DNA of 5,886 bases from PHAA01 sp034678805 (lineage in GTDB: Bacteria > Bacillota > Syntrophomonadia > Syntrophomonadales > Syntrophomonadaceae). The notes below the pieces were generated by a model. The model had not been told where the DNA came from, searched no databases, and saw nothing but the letters and a program-made list of their open reading frames with translations. The DNA is taken from positions 1 through 5,886 of the forward strand of contig JAXDBN010000261.1 of NCBI GenBank assembly GCA_034678805.1, in the 5' to 3' direction. Within the stretch, counting starts at the first letter, position 1. Each line of letters begins with the position of its first letter. The position numbers and the translations under genes are program-made. Shown here piece by piece: positions 5,886-5,886 of this stretch.

Positions 5886-5886
5886 A

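Overview
The window reads as a chromosomal segment of a Gram-positive anaerobe-type Firmicute, most likely class Clostridia. Three things point there: a long-form citramalate synthase placed directly after leuB, strong GGAGG-type ribosome binding sites combined with TTG starts, and a cysteine-rich orphan protein that looks like the clostridial DUF4489 family. Base composition looks moderate and even by eye, with no abrupt change that would suggest recent transfer. I see no tRNA, rRNA, insertion sequence, CRISPR array or phage gene.

Positions 1-2779 (+) are the 3' end of a branched-chain amino acid operon: the last codons of leuD (1-75), complete leuB (99-1175) and complete cimA (from about 1187 to 2779). 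CimA makes (R)-citramalate from pyruvate and acetyl-CoA. LeuC/LeuD and LeuB can carry citramalate on to 2-oxobutanoate by the same chemistry they use for leucine. The cluster therefore likely serves leucine synthesis and a threonine-independent route to isoleucine. A strong hairpin terminator (2815-2851) closes the operon and, read the other way, also closes the convergent gene that follows.

Positions 2865-3512 (-) encode a 215-residue protein with nine cysteines, a CxCxxCxxCC cluster and a proline/tyrosine-rich N-terminus. Its function is unknown. A 214-base divergent intergenic region (3513-3726) separates it from a sugar-1-phosphate nucleotidyltransferase with a C-terminal hexapeptide-repeat domain (3727-4719, +).

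After a 140-base gap holding an imperfect inverted repeat comes birA (4860-5849, +), a bifunctional biotin ligase and biotin repressor with an intact N-terminal helix-turn-helix. The last 36 bases carry a near-perfect BirA operator, TTGTTAACC-N15-GGTTGACAA. Its right arm contains a consensus TTGACA -35 hexamer. This predicts that a biotin synthesis or uptake gene begins just beyond the right edge and is repressed by the BirA encoded beside it.

The window is mostly ordinary metabolism and I find no new multi-gene system. The points most worth a second look are the BirA operator, the anomalous cimA start and the cysteine-rich orphan.
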